Shown in pieces: positions 26,981 through 39,591 of a stretch of 64,000 nucleotides of DNA. Each line of letters begins with the position of its first letter. Position 1 is the stretch's first letter. Both the position numbers and the translations under genes were made by a program. The notes beneath the pieces are model-generated. The model was not told the origin of the DNA. It worked only from the letters and a program-made list of their open reading frames with translations, and searched no databases. Source of the DNA: Chondrosia reniformis (lineage: Eukaryota > Porifera > Demospongiae > Chondrillida > Chondrillidae). The stretch is from positions 3,881,501-3,945,500 of the forward strand of contig OX359195.1 of NCBI GenBank assembly GCA_947172415.1. The letters are read 5' to 3'.

Positions 26981-27961
26981 AAAAATTAAAACATAAAACT
27001 AGTACATACATATAATACATACAATTAGTACGTACAACTAGAACATACAACTAGTTACTGGTACAACAACTAGTACATACAACTAGTAACTACAAATAGT
27101 AAATATTGTGAGAACATACAACAATCAGACACAACTAGAACATATAACTAGGTCACCTAGTACTTACAACTAGGAAATAGAAGTATTATAAACAACTAGT
27201 ACACACAACCAGTACAACTAGTGCATAGAACTAGAAACTAGTATATACATACAACTAGTACATAGTTAGTACATACAAGTAATAAATACATACAACTAGT
27301 ACATACAATTGGTACATAACTAGTACATGCAACTAGTTCTTTAACTAGTACATAAAATTCGTAGATGCAACTACAACATACAACTATCCCAAAAACTATT
27401 AAATATAACTAATACCAGTACATATACCTAGAAGAGAAAACTAGTATATACACCTAGTACATAAAATTAGTACATACAACTAGTACATAGAACAAGTACA
27501 TAAAACTAGTACATAAAACTAGTGCATATAACTAGTACATATAACTAGTATATATAACTATTCCATACAAGGACTACATACAACTAGTACCTACAACTAG
27601 TAGATATAATTTGTATTAGTATATACAATTAGTACAATCAACTAGTACGTACAATTAGTACATACAAATAGTACAAACAGCTAGTACATACAACTTGTAT
27701 CTACCTAGTACCCACTAAAACTAGTGCTAGAATCTGTAACTATTACATACAGCTAGTACATACAACTAGTACATATAACTAGTACATTCAACTAGTACAT
27801 ATACTTATTACAAACACATATAACTAGTACATACATAAGAGTACATCAACTTGTATCTAGTACATGCAACTAGGATCTACCTAGTACCTAGTATAACCAG
27901 AACTAGAACCTACAACTAGTATATACAAGTAGGACATATAACTAGTACATACACATATAAC
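26981..27961 (+). repeat. Satellite A array, block 8
   Basis: 13-bp satellite. Its last 15 bp (27947-27961, ACATACACATATAAC) are duplicated at 28428-28442 on the far side of the retroelement insertion. Confidence 0.95.
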
Positions 27962-28427
27962 TTTTTTTTTAAACAAGTCAATGAGTTTATATATTACTAA
28001 CTGATGGATATTATAAAGAAATAAAGTCCATGTAAAGTTATTAAACTGGGTGACTTTCGGTCAATCCCAATGTAATATTATCATTATAGTTAGCTTTGAT
28101 GGATCTGCTACCTCTAATGCACATGATTGCTGATTTGACCAGAGAGAAAGATAGTTTACGTCTCATCCAAGATATAGTTTCACGATATTTTGCATTTCTG
28201 CTGATTGACATAAATTCCGCCAGTCGCTTATAAAAGATGGTTGTTTCTCGGCTCCAACCACCTGGGGTGGCAAAAACCAGGGGGGTAAAGGAGCCATTCT
28301 CCACTTCTCTAATCCGGTCACCATATTCCCTCTTCTTTAAGTTCTCATGCCTTCTGTAGAGTGTTTCAATTTTGGATGAGCGGTACGACTGTGCATTGGG
28401 ATGAAAAACCCTAACATCGAAAAAGGC
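27962..28427 (-). mobile_element. 5'-truncated poly(A) retroelement fragment
   Basis: A minus-strand insertion of 466 bp with an oligo(A) tail (T run at 27962-27970 on the plus strand), flanked by an exact 15-bp duplication ACATACACATATAAC (27947-27961 and 28428-28442). These are hallmarks of target-primed reverse transcription with early termination. It carries the C-terminal coding end described in the next entry and about 80 bp of 3' untranslated sequence. Confidence 0.8.
28041..28425 (-). pseudogene. Retroelement ORF C-terminus (FDVRVFHP...MCIRGSRS type)
   Basis: The homologous part of this frame runs from FFDVRVFHPNAQS through a basic YRRHENLKKREYGDRIREVE segment, GSFTPLVFATPGG and a helical tail with SFSLVKSAIMCIRGSRS, then a stop. 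I remember this C-terminus from many multicopy predicted proteins in cnidarian, sponge and other invertebrate genomes that also carry reverse transcriptase. The DVRVF strand resembles the second acidic strand of a PD-(D/E)xK nuclease, but the first half of the fold is missing. The open frame extends upstream to 28580, but those codons are satellite and a neighbouring element, not part of this ORF. Family assignment is from memory and moderate. Confidence 0.55.
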
Positions 28428-28502
28428 ACATACACATATAACTAGTATATATAAAAGAAATATTAAAAATTTTCTATAAAAATAGTGAAGATGTAGGATG
28501 TA
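28428..28502. repeat. Satellite remnant and short inverted-repeat patch
   Basis: Starts as satellite A (the 15-bp duplication). It then has AGAAATATTAAAAATT at 28456-28471, whose perfect 16-bp reverse complement lies at 28583-28598 inside the next element. The inverted pair spans about 143 bp. Its nature is unclear. Confidence 0.5.
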
Positions 28503-29129
28503 GGGATGGCATAAAAAGTAGAGAAACAAGAAAGGGATGTTACACAGTGAAGTATTAGCTATACATGAATCATACAACACAATTTTTAATATTTCTAGTT
28601 TTTGTACTTTTTATGGAGCTAGCATGGGCTAGAAATTAGATTCGTACAATTAAAACCATTTTAGTTTCGCAATCTTCGACTGAATATGACGTCATTCAAA
28701 TGGCGACTTTATTGAGGCATTGACTCTAGGGTCTTGAAAAACCGTCGTGCTCAATAATAGTGTTATCGCTCTCGCTTCTACAAAAGAATACAGCTCGGAA
28801 AATTTGCAGTAGTTTCGTTTAACAATTAGTCCAAAAGTTTATATAATTTTTTAGTTATGACTGACGAAGAAGGAGAAGAAGAAGAAGAAGAAGAAGAAGA
28901 AGAAGAAGAAGAAGAAGGAGAAGAAGAAGAATATGAAGAAGACGAAAATGGGAATTTTTAAGGTTTATTATTTTGCCAGCGGGACATATTCGCTTGCTTT
29001 TAAGGTCTATTTAGAGTATGTATATTGTACATTTAGCTATACATAGCCTTGTTTTGTCGCTTTTCGGCCTATTTCGGGATTTCGCTCCTATACCAATGTA
29101 TGGGGAAAACGAAAAAAACCTGTCATCCC
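28503..29129. mobile_element. Putative GGGATG-ended inverted-repeat element
   Basis: About 627 bp of non-satellite DNA. It begins GGGATGGCATAAAAAG and ends so that its complement reads GGGATGACAGGTTTTT, flanked by TA on both sides (28501-28502, 29130-29131). The terminal match is only about 8-9 bp, so the call as a TA-targeting DNA transposon is tentative. It contains a CRE-type palindrome TGACGTCA (28687-28694), a (GAA)n tract and a small acidic open frame. Confidence 0.5.
28857..28961 (+). other. Small acidic open frame, MTDEEGEE...DENGNF, 34 codons
   Basis: ATG at 28857 and TAA at 28959-28961. Between MTDEEG and EDENGNF nearly every residue is glutamate, encoded by a (GAA)n microsatellite at about 28866-28930. 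The 170 bp upstream include TGACGTCA, and the sequence there is less AT-rich than its surroundings, somewhat like a captured promoter and first exon. It could just as well be an accidental frame through a microsatellite. No function is proposed. Confidence 0.2.
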
Positions 29130-32100
29130 TACATACACCAAGTACATACAACTAGGACATAAAAGTAATATATACAACTAGTACACACAACCACTGCATA
29201 CAACTTGTACGAACAACCAAACACTAGTACATACAGCCTAGTTCATAGAACGTGAAATTAAAACTACCACATAAAACTAGTATATACAACTAGTGCACAG
29301 CTAGGACATACAAGTTATATATACATACAACTAGTATATACAATTTTTATATAACTAGTACATGCAACTATTTCATACAACTAGTACATGCAAGTTCTAC
29401 ATATAACTTGTACCTACAACTATTAAATATAACTAATACTAGTACATACAACTAGTATATAAAACTAGTATATACACCTAGTACATAAAATTAGCATATA
29501 TAACTAGTATACACAACTACTAGATATAACTAGTACATTCAACTAGTAAATACAACTACTACATAACACTTGTACATAGAACAAGTACATACACCTAGTA
29601 CATACAACTAGGACATACAAGAAATATATACAACTAGTCCACAAAACCAGTGCTTAAAACTTGTACGAACAACCAAACACTAGTACATACAGCTAGTTCA
29701 TCAAACGTGAACTTAAAACTACTACATAAAACTAGTATAAACAACTAGTACACAGTTAGTACATACAAGTAATGTATACATAGAACTAGTGCATACAACT
29801 AGTACATAAACTTTTACATTCAACTATTACATACAACTACTACATACAACTTGTACCTACAACTAGTAAGTAAAATTAGTACTAGTACATACAACTAGAA
29901 AAATCAAATAGTACAGTCAATTAGTACATACAAATAGTACAAACAGCTAGTACATACAACTTGTACTCACCTAGTAACCACTATAACTAGTACTAGAACC
30001 TCTAATTATTACATACACATAGTATATACAACTAGTACATAGACTTATAACATACACATAAAACTTGTACACACAACTACTACATAAAACTAGTCCATAC
30101 ACAGGTAACTATATAGTACATATAAATAGTATATACAACTAGAACATAAACTAGAACATATTATTAGTACATTGACCTAGTACATACAACTAGAACCTAC
30201 CTACTACCTAGTATATAGAACATATTATTAGTACATTGAACTAGTACATACAACTAGAACTTATTTTAATACCTAGTACAACTAGTGTTAGAACCTACAA
30301 CTAGTACTTACAACTAGTACATACAACAAGTATCGAGTATATACAACTAGTACTTACAACTAGTACATAGAAATAGAAACTAGTACAAACAACTAGTACA
30401 TAGAAAGAGTACATAAAACTCATCCATACAATTAGTACATAGCTCGTATATACAAGTAATATACACAATTGGTACATATCTAGTACAGCAACTAGTACAT
30501 ACAACTAGTACACACAACTACTACATATAACTAGTACACACAACTAGTATATACAACTCGTACAAAGAACGAGTACATAAAGGTAGTACATACAACTAGT
30601 GTATACAACTGGTACATAACTAGTACATACAACTAGTACATACAACCAGTACATATACTAGTACATACAACTATTACATACAACTACTACATACAACTAG
30701 TGCCTACAACTAGTAGATATAAATTGTACTAGTACATACAATTAGTACAATCAAGTAGTACATACAATTAGTACACACAAATAGTACAAACAGCTAGTAC
30801 ATACAACTAGTACATATAAATAGTACCCAACTAGTACATATACTTTTTACATACACATTTAACTAGTACATACAAATAGTACATCAACTTGTATCTAGTT
30901 CTTGCAACTATAATCTACCTAGTCCCTAGTATAACTAGAACTAGAACCTACAACTAGTATATACAACTACTACATATAACTAGTACATACAACTAGTACA
31001 TACAACTAGGACATACAATGATAACACAAAACTAGTACACATAAGTAGTACCTACAACTAGTACATACAACAAGTACACATAAGTAGTACCTACAACTAG
31101 TACATACAACAAGTACACACAACTAGTAGATACAACTAGTAAATAGTACACACAACTAGTAAAAACAATTTGAACATACAACTAGTACATAAAACTAGCA
31201 ATGAGTACATACGAGTTCATACAACTAGTACATAAAACAACTTCATCCAACTAGTACATATAACGATTACTTAAAACTAGTGCATACAACTAGTATCTAC
31301 AACTAGTACATACAACTAGTACACACAACTAGTACATATTACTAGTACATACAACTAGTACATACAACTAGTAAATAATACACACAACTAGAACATACAA
31401 CTAGTAAGTAGTACATACAACTAGTACATATAACTAGTACATACAAGTAGTACCTACAACTAGTTAATATTACCAGTAATAGTACCTACAACTATTTTAT
31501 ACAACTAGTTCCTACAACTAGTACCTAAATAGTTCATACAACTTGTATATACAATTAGAACATACAATTGGTACATACAACCATTACATTAAACCTGTAC
31601 ATACAACCTTTACCTACAACTAGTAAATAAACCTAGTACTAGTACATACAACTAGTACATATAATTACTTTATACAACTAGTACAATCAACTAGTCCAAA
31701 AAACTAGTTCATTCAACTAGTACGTACATTTAGTATCTTCAACGAGTAAATATAACTAGTACTACTTCATACAACTAGTACATACAACTAGTACATAACA
31801 CTAGCAACGAGTACATACGATTACTCACAACTAGTACATAAAACTACTTCATACAACTAGTACATAAAACTATAACTTACAACTAGTACATACGATTAGT
31901 ATCTACAACTAGTACATAAAACTAGACCTTAAATTAGGACATACAACTAATACACACAAGTAGTACATATTGCTAGTTCATACAACTAGTACATACAACC
32001 AGACAATACAACTAGTAAATACAACTAGTAAATAGTACATACAACTAGTAAAAAGTACATACAACTATTACTTTTAACTAGTACATACAAGTAGTACCTA

Positions 32101-32364
32101 CAACTCGTTAATAATACTAGTACTAGTACTTATAACTAGTGCCTACTACTAGTACACGCAACTAGTACATATAACTAGTATATATAACTAGTACATACAA
32201 CTAGTACATACAACCAGAACATACAACTAGTACATACAACTGGTAAAAGTACATACAACTTGTACATTTAACTAGTACATACAAGTAGTACCTGCAACTA
32301 TTTAATATTACCTGTAATAGTACCTACAACTAGTTCATACAACTAGTTCATACAACTAGTACAT
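29130..32364 (+). repeat. Satellite A array, block 9
   Basis: 13-bp satellite, uninterrupted for 3.2 kb. Longer units recur, for example 29150-29330 with 29590-29790. The minus-strand frame at 30301-30504 is repeat translation. Confidence 0.95.
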
Positions 32365-32987
32365 AACAAGTAGTTCGAGTTTAGAAACTTGTGGGGCTGC
32401 CGCCCCCGAATTTACTCGAACTACTTGGCTGCATCGTCGGGCTTTGATCAACTTCTGCATACAGAGTAGTAGTCTCTACAGATCATAAAAGGTTAAACAC
32501 ATGGCCTTCCAATTACCTTTTCACACTTTAGTATAGACTGAAGATGATGCAACTGCATGCTATTATCAGCAAAAATTCGAGTCTCATGTAGGGGTCTCAG
32601 CCAATAATCACTGCGGATTTGACTTGCCTTGAGTGTGAGCTATTATATAACACATGGATTGAATATAAACTTTCCATAGGTTTTCTATAGTCCTATGGCC
32701 TTTTATATGCAGACTTTGTCCTCCGTTTTCTAACAAACGGAGGCCTAAATGAGAAATCGCTTAATTTAAAACGAGTTTAATAGCCTACACTTTATGAAGA
32801 TATGAACATTTTGTTTCTAGATCCTTTCTTGGAGCCATATGAATTATTTAATTATATTTTGTTATATTATATTATTTATTTATTTAGATTACCTTAGTAT
32901 ATTGTAACTTGCACTGTATATATATCCTTAACATGAAGCCATACATAAATCGCATTATGAAAACAATAGAGGGGGCTGCCTGTGGCA
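32365..32987 (+). mobile_element. Hairpin-ended element with half of the large palindrome
   Basis: The left end AACAAGTAGTTCGAGTTT, GGGGCTGCCGCCCCC and ACTCGAACTACTTGGC is close to that at 52045. Next comes a 200-bp copy of one palindrome arm (32441-32640 with 14436-14630). The inverted relative of 13240-13510 follows (32640-32920). The right end is AACATGAAGCCATACATAAA... and GGGGGCTGCCTGTGGCA, where the hairpin is cut short. No open frame of interest. Confidence 0.65.
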
Positions 32988-35719
32988 TAAAACTGGTTAA
33001 GACAACTAGCACAAACAACTACTACATAATTGGTACATACAACTAGTACATACAACTATTAATTAAAAGCAATACGTACCACTAATAACTAAAGCTAGTA
33101 AATATAACTAGTAGTAGTACATACAACTAGTATATACAACTATAACCTGCGACTATTAAATATAACAAATATTAATACATACAACTAGTACATACAACAA
33201 GTACACACAACTAGTAGATTCAACTACTAATGAGTACATAGAACTGGTACAAACAACTAGTGCATACAAATAGTTCATACAACTAGAACATAAAACTAGC
33301 ATATTTACATAGTATATACAACTAAGACATATAACCAATACATAAAACTAGTACACGCAAGTATATAATATATACAACTAATACATACAACTAGTGCATA
33401 CAACTAGCAGATAAAACTAGTACCACAACAAGTACATAGAACTTGTCCTTAAAACGGGATCATAAAACTAGTACAAAAAACCAGTACATAAAACTAGTAC
33501 ATTCACCTAGTACATACAACTAGTCCATTAACTAGTACATATACTTAATACATACAACAAGTACATATAAATAGAAAATATATCTTGTATATAAAACTAG
33601 TAACTAGTACATACAACTGGTACATACAACCAGTACATATAACTAGAAAATACAACTAGTGCATATAACAAGTTACTGTTATTTACCACTAGTGCATACA
33701 ACTGGATCATACAACTTCAACCTATTACTAGTCAATATAACTAGTATTAGTACATACAACAAGTACATACAACAAGTAGATACAACTAGTACATACAACT
33801 AGTACATACAACTTATACCTATCCAGTACCTAGTATAACGAGTACTAGAATCTACAACAAGTACATACAATTAGTACCTACAACTAGTTCAAATAAATGA
33901 TGCATGCAACTAGTACATAAAACTAGTACACACCAAGAGAAAATACAACGAGGATCTACAACTAGTGCATACAACTAGTACATGCAACTAGTACATACAA
34001 GTAGTATATATAAATGATGCATACAACTAGTACATAAAACTAGTACACACAACTAGAAAATACAACGAGGACATACAACTAGTGCATACAACTAGTACCT
34101 AGAACAATTACGCACAAGTAGTATATACAAATAGTACATACAACTTGTATCTAGTACATGCACCTAGGATCTACCTAGTACCTAATATAACTTGGACTAG
34201 AATCTACAACCAGGACATACAACTAGTACATATAACAAGTACATGCAGCTAGTATATGCACCTTGTACACACAACCACTACATATAACTAGTACATACAC
34301 ATATACCTAGTACATATAAATAGTAGATATAACTAGTGCGTAGAACTAGTACACACAATTACTGCATTAAACTAGTCCATACACAGATAACTAGTACATA
34401 TAAATAGTATATACAACTAGAACATAAACTAGAACCTACAACTAGTACATACAACTAGTACATACAACTAGAAGCTACCTAGTGTGCAGTATAACTGGTA
34501 CTAGAACCTACAACTAGTATCTACACCTAGTCAGACAACTAGTATCGAGTACATACAACTAGTACAAACAACTAGTACATACAACTAGTCCATACAACTA
34601 GTACATTCAACTAGTACCTACCTAGTCCCTAGTATAACTAGTACTAGAACATACGACTAGTTCTTACAAAGAGTACATACAACAAGTAAATATTAATAGT
34701 GCATACAAGTAATACATGCAACTAGTACATACAACTAGGACATACAAGTAGTACATAAAAACTAGCACATACAACAATTACACACATCTAGTATATAAAA
34801 CTAGTACATACACCTTGTATCCAGTACATACAACTAGGATCTACCTAGTACCTAGTATAACTAGTACTAGAACCTACAACTAGATCATTGAAGTAGTACA
34901 TACAACTAATACATACAATTAGTACCTACAACTAGTACATATAACTCGTACATAGAATTAGTACATGCAACAAGCACAGACAATTAGAACATAGAACTAG
35001 TACATTCAACTAATACATACAATTAGTACATACAACTAGAACATTCAACTATTTACTCATACGAACAACCAGTAAATACAAATATAAAATATAGTTAGTA
35101 CATACAACAATTAGACACAACGAGAACATATAACTAGTACATACACATATAAATAGTATATATAAATAGTACATACATCTAGTACATACAACTAGGACAT
35201 ACAAGTTTTATAAACAACTAGTACACACAACCAGTGCATACAACTAGTACATACAACTAGAAACTAGTACATGCAACTAGTACATAGAAAGAGGACATAA
35301 AACTTATACATACAACAAGTACAAAAAACAAGACACTAGTATATACAACTAGTTCATAGAACGTGAACATAAAACTACCACATAAAACTAGTATATACAA
35401 CTAGTACACAGCTAGTACATACAAGTAATATATACATACAACTAGTACATACAGTTGGTACATAACTAGTACATGCAACTATTACATACAACTAGTATAT
35501 ACAATTCGTACATACAACTACTACATGCAACTACAACATACAACTATTAAGTATACCTAATACTAGTACATACAACTAGTACATAAAACTAGTACAGACA
35601 CCTAGTGCATAAAATTAGTACATACAACTAGTACACATAAGTACTGCATATAACTAGTACATATAACTAGTACATACACATATAACTAGTATATATAAAT
35701 AGTACATACACCTAGTATA
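32988..35719 (+). repeat. Satellite A array, block 10
   Basis: 13-bp satellite with near-duplicated sub-blocks (for example 33880-33980 and 34000-34090). It ends in TAGTATA (35713-35719), which recurs at 39592-39598 beyond LINE copy B. Confidence 0.95.
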
Positions 35720-35988
35720 CTTTAGAAACAAATGCCTTAACAGAGAAATTGTTTCTTCCTGCCTTAGTTTACTAAGGCAAGGAGTATCTGGCTTGGACAA
35801 CCCTCAGTCAGTTATGTTTTCCCTTCTTCGGGTTTTTAGCCTGAAGCCTCGACTTTGCATCCTTCCGGCAGCAGCAGACAGGTGCACGTCGGGCCAAAGT
35901 TGACCGTCATAATAGGAGGGAGTACCTCCATACACCAATCCACCACTGCTTTCCAGAGGTCGACAGGCGAGGACTTAGACAGGACTAC

Positions 35989-36215
35989 TTATCGTCCAGG
36001 CCCCAATCCCTCAACAGATAGATGTCGCCTCAATATCCTCACTGCCAAACAGAGAACAGTTCTCTGCATGGCTCTCATCACTTCTACTGCACTTTTTGAC
36101 AGCTTTGGAATTCCCCTAAGGTCTTCCAGGTGCGTCTTTACTGTCCCCAAAGCACCAATTATCATTGGGACTACCTTAATTCGGTGGCCCCTAAATTGTT
36201 TCCTTATCAGCTGCC
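35989..36215 (-). pseudogene. LINE ORF extreme C-terminus, copy B
   Basis: Encodes RKQFRGHRIKVVPMIIGALG through EGLGPGR, matching residues 444-514 of the copy A frame. It is separated from the upstream endonuclease frame by a 2-base deletion near 36205, where copy A has CTCATATCAG and copy B CTTATCAG. The open frame continues upstream to 36321, but that part is out of frame with the element. Confidence 0.8.
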
Positions 36216-37318
36216 AGCTTCTGGTACTTTTGGAACTTCTCTTGCCATCTTCCATTAATATTGCTGTCAGTAGGAACTGCCATCTCAATAATGTAGATGG
36301 ACTTACATAGCAGATCCTCAACCACTAAGTCTGGCCTTCTTTCTGTCATTTCTTCATCTGTAGGGATGCTAGGATCCCACAAGATTTTGACAGACCTATT
36401 CTCATAGACTGGTTTTGCTTCTAGTTTGTACCAGGGCTCTCCCTGTCTGAATCCATATTCTTTCAACAATCTCCACAACACTATCAGTATTGCCCGGTCA
36501 TGTCTCTCTTTGTAGAGAGAAAAGCCCTTGGGCTCACACATGTTTAGTATGTGTTTGACCGTTTCCATAGCCTTGCCACATTCTCTGCACATTAGGAGGC
36601 TAGAATTCCTCAGAATCCTATTTTGGTACCACCTAGTGTGCAGCACATCATCTTGGGCTGCGAGAATCAGAGCCTCAGTTTGAGGTCTGAGTCTCCCCTC
36701 AGAAAGCCACACATAAGACTCCCTATTTGTGACTTGTCTGTGGTATGAGCCCTGGTGAGACTTTTCGGCTAGGTTACTTTTTAACCTTTCAGTCTGAGCC
36801 TCCCGGAGCTCACGTGCCACTCTCCTCCATTCTCTTACACTATTTTGTGAGGGATCTGTCTTCAGCCACATTTCCGGTTCTAGTTCTATTCCGTGGCTTC
36901 CCAGTATCAATCTGGCTTCTTTCAAGACAGTCCTCCTCTGCTTTGAGCACTCCAGCCACTTTTGGTGTTTAACCAAAACAGCTGTGAGTGGATCATTGGC
37001 AGTATGGAGGTATCTTGCCAGATTCACAACAGCCCTGTCGTGATCCAAAGGAAAACTACAGAGCCTTCTACCACCTTGAGAGCGAAGCAAGTTCACTCTC
37101 TCAATGGCAGAGTTATAGTGATGACACTGGTACTTTCTTATGATCTTTCTCACCATTCGGTCCAGGTTTGGAAGCTCACTTTGTCTCCACCTCAAAACTG
37201 GGTAAGAGTATCTCAATAGAGAGGCACACAACATGTTAGAGGCTTCTGCAGCATTCTTACCATTGAGGTGAGAGCCCCACACTTGTGGAGTCTCCTCCTC
37301 AAGTCGTTGATCAAGCAA
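36191..37318 (-). pseudogene. LINE RT thumb, CCHC knuckle and endonuclease, copy B
   Basis: A 375-codon frame equal to most of the 514-codon frame of copy A. It includes CRECGKAMETVKHILNMC (CCHC knuckle) and RRPDLVVED...YIIEMAVP (endonuclease core). The thumb just before it is in another frame because copy B has one T fewer in the run near 37283. The frame end (ADKETI) is an artefact of the deletion near 36205. Confidence 0.85.
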
Positions 37319-37617
37319 GCTTTGACCTTGCTGTCATCTACCTCAAACAGTTGTTCTAGATCTAGGTACTTATAAGTAGTACCTTTTTCAAGGCCCTTTA
37401 TGGATTCTTCACTGCGTTCAGGGTTGTCTGGGACAGCCAGAACCTTCCCCTTTTGCATGTGAGCTGTTCCACACTTTCTCACTCCAAACCTCATGCCAAT
37501 GGCATTTGAGGTTTTCTCCACACATTCCATGGCTTCCCTGAGTTTATCAGGCACTCCAGCATATATCTTAAGGTCATCCATGTACAACAAGTGTGACATG
37601 GTGTTCCTTTCCCCCAT
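37213..37617 (-). pseudogene. LINE RT catalytic box segment, copy B
   Basis: Encodes HLLYMDDLKIYAGVPDKLRE and the following connection to EVDDSKVKACLINDLRRRLHK, after which the frame is lost near 37283. It is separated from the upstream fingers and palm by an extra C near 37612 (copy A CCCC, copy B CCCCC). Confidence 0.85.
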
Positions 37618-38521
37618 TATGCCAGAGGGTATATCCCTTGGTTCTGTTAAGAACTTGGGATATGGGAGCTATGGCCAGACAAAAGAGGAGTGGCGATAAG
37701 GAGTCTCCTTGGAAGAGACCCCTGTTATATTTAACAAGGGTGCTCCTAACCACCTTCCCCGCAGTCCTCAACTCAAGCACAGTAGCCCAGTGTTTGGAGA
37801 AGAGCTCTATAGACCTCCGGATCCATCCTGGGCACTTGATGGTTTTTAGCACCTTCATCACCCACATGTGAGGGACTCTGTCATATGCCTCCTCATAATC
37901 GATCCATGCCACACTAAGTGGTTTGCCCATAATTTTGGCATCTAGATCGATTGATTGATCCAGCAGTAGACAGTCCACATAGCCCCACCTCCCCTTCCTC
38001 ATTGCTCGTTGAGCCATATGCAAAAGATCATTAGTGTAGGTGTAAGTGAGTAATTCTGATGCAATGTATGCTGTGACAGCCTTGTACATTGTGTTGAGAC
38101 ACGCAATAGGTAGGTAGTTGGCCGCACTTTTCGGGTCACCCTTTTTGGGGATGAGTAGAGTGCGACCCCTTGTAAGCCAGTCTGGGACTGACAGATTTCC
38201 GCTCACCACCCTCCGTAGTACATCTGCCAAGGCAGACTGTGCAGAGGGGAGTGCTTTCAATCAAAAAGTGTGGATGCCATCCGGCCCAGGGGCTGACCAG
38301 CTTTTTGCCTTTTTTAAGGCTTTCCTCAGTTTGGTCTCATCAATGCTATCGGGACCTTCAGAGGGGGTTCTACCCACCCTCTTTTTGGTTTCCTTTAGCC
38401 ATTCTCTCACCCCTGGGTCGTCTTTGTTGACCTTACCAACAGTAACTACAATCTTTGTCCAAAAGTCTTTTACTAACTCAATTGAGGGAGCTTCATTGGA
38501 GGTTGGAACATTGCCATTCAT
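37574..38521 (-). pseudogene. LINE reverse transcriptase fingers and palm, copy B
   Basis: Two pieces of one frame, 38261-38521 and 37574-38260, are separated only by a TGA at 38261-38263, probably from TGG. The first holds SWSAPGPDGI, the usual entry to LINE RT. The second holds LLIPKKGDPKSAANYLPIAC, VAWIDYEEAYDRVPH with its catalytic Asp, and GLFQGDSLSPLLFCLAIAPI. The last 15 or so codons are out of frame after the extra C near 37612. The enzyme would copy element RNA at the nicked target. Confidence 0.85.
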
Positions 38522-39102
38522 CCGGAACTTCCTTTGGGTATTCCAAAGTTGGTTTGTTCCTGGAATTTCCTGCGTTCAACCGATCTTCGCTCTTGTAGGG
38601 TCCAGACCCTGAGTTTCCCCAGTGTCTGTTCCTGAGCTCTGATCAGCACATTCAGGTTTAATGAATGGAACTCCCTCCTAAGCTTTCTTCGGAGTACTTT
38701 CTGGCATTTGGTCATAGGATTACTACTCGGTAGACGCGCTATTTCCATATCCAACTAGGCAATCAGTCTTCTAAACCTAAGGCCTTTAGCCTTCCTGTCA
38801 CTTATGTGACCTCCCTGTCTCTTACTACTCTTTTGATTGCCTGATTTCCTTCCCTGGTTGCATGGCTGCGATTCGTTGGTTGTTTTTCCCCTCACAGCCA
38901 TAGCAACAGAGTAGACCAGGCAGTTCAGGTGCCAGGCCGACCTAGGGCCTTCCTGCCACTCTTTCTCCACCCAATCATTGGCCTCCTGAAGCAGTGCCGT
39001 ATCAACATGGTTGAACCGCACCGCCCCACAGGGTTTTCTATCAGAGAAATCTCCAGGTTTCTTTCGGAGACAGGCATCTTTTGCTTTTCCTAAAAGTTGC
39101 AT
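38518..39102 (-). pseudogene. LINE N-terminal ORF region, copy B
   Basis: Two abutting frames: 38755-39102 (115 codons, MQLLGKAKDACLRKK... to RFRRLIA) and 38518-38754 (78 codons, rich in Arg and Lys, ...QKVLRRKLRREFHSLN...). Both are basic, as expected for the nucleic-acid-binding part upstream of LINE RT. I see no clear C2H2 finger or Myb motif, and where the true ORF starts is unknown. Relative breaks are likely but cannot be placed, since copy A lacks this part. Confidence 0.5.
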
Positions 39103-39591
39103 CAGTTGATCATTGCCACTTGTCCTGGGACTGGGATGACAATGTGTGGGAGTTTCAGCAGGGCCTGTAAACAGCTCACTATTTTGTCCAGTCCTGGCCT
39201 AAACTTGGTGTGGCTCTTCCTGTCCCTGGGCTCTCACACCTTCTCCACAGTCCCAGTTAGGGTGGCTACACCACGAGAGTCAGGTTCCACAAGGTTTAGT
39301 CTCGAGAGACCTTGACCTCTTCGGATTCTACTAACTCTTGTAGTTAGCGCTACCTTTGTGGTTTTATGGTCTGGCATTTTAGCATTCTAAGCCTGGTACA
39401 ACCGCTCAGCATACCCCTTTTCCATGGGCTTACTTTCTTGGTAGAGCTCCATGAGGATATTATCCCTCTGAAGGTTCTTGGTAGGAGACGGAGTACTGCA
39501 AGTAACTGATAGCCGAGATTTAGATTTGGTTAATGATGCACCGCAAGGTGCCTCTAGAAGGAGAAGGATCCAAGGGGTGATCTGGAACCCA
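39103..39591 (-). other. Upstream part of LINE copy B
   Basis: Non-satellite sequence that continues the LINE towards its 5' side. It contains open stretches in several frames (for example 39097-39315 on the plus strand) but nothing I recognise. It may hold the rest of the N-terminal ORF and the 5' untranslated region. Confidence 0.5.

Larger units (their letters stand above)
35720..39591 (-). mobile_element. RLE-type LINE, longer copy B
   Basis: A 3.87-kb minus-strand copy of the same LINE as 21451-23522, with the same 3' terminus. It carries the reverse transcriptase fingers and about 1.3 kb of upstream sequence. TAGTATA on each side (35713-35719, 39592-39598) is a possible 7-bp target duplication. 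The shared part is almost identical in sequence to copy A. Reading is broken by several frameshifts and stops, so the element is dead. It lies exactly between satellite A and satellite B. Confidence 0.9.

Noticed and set aside
25506-33338. Minus-strand open frames in satellite A such as 25506-25691, 30301-30504 and 33156-33338 (Cys/Tyr/Val/Leu-rich, like CTSCMYYLYVLVV)
   Set aside because: They translate the 13-bp repeat, which has no stop in some minus-strand frames; three units give a 13-residue period. No start context or conservation supports a protein.
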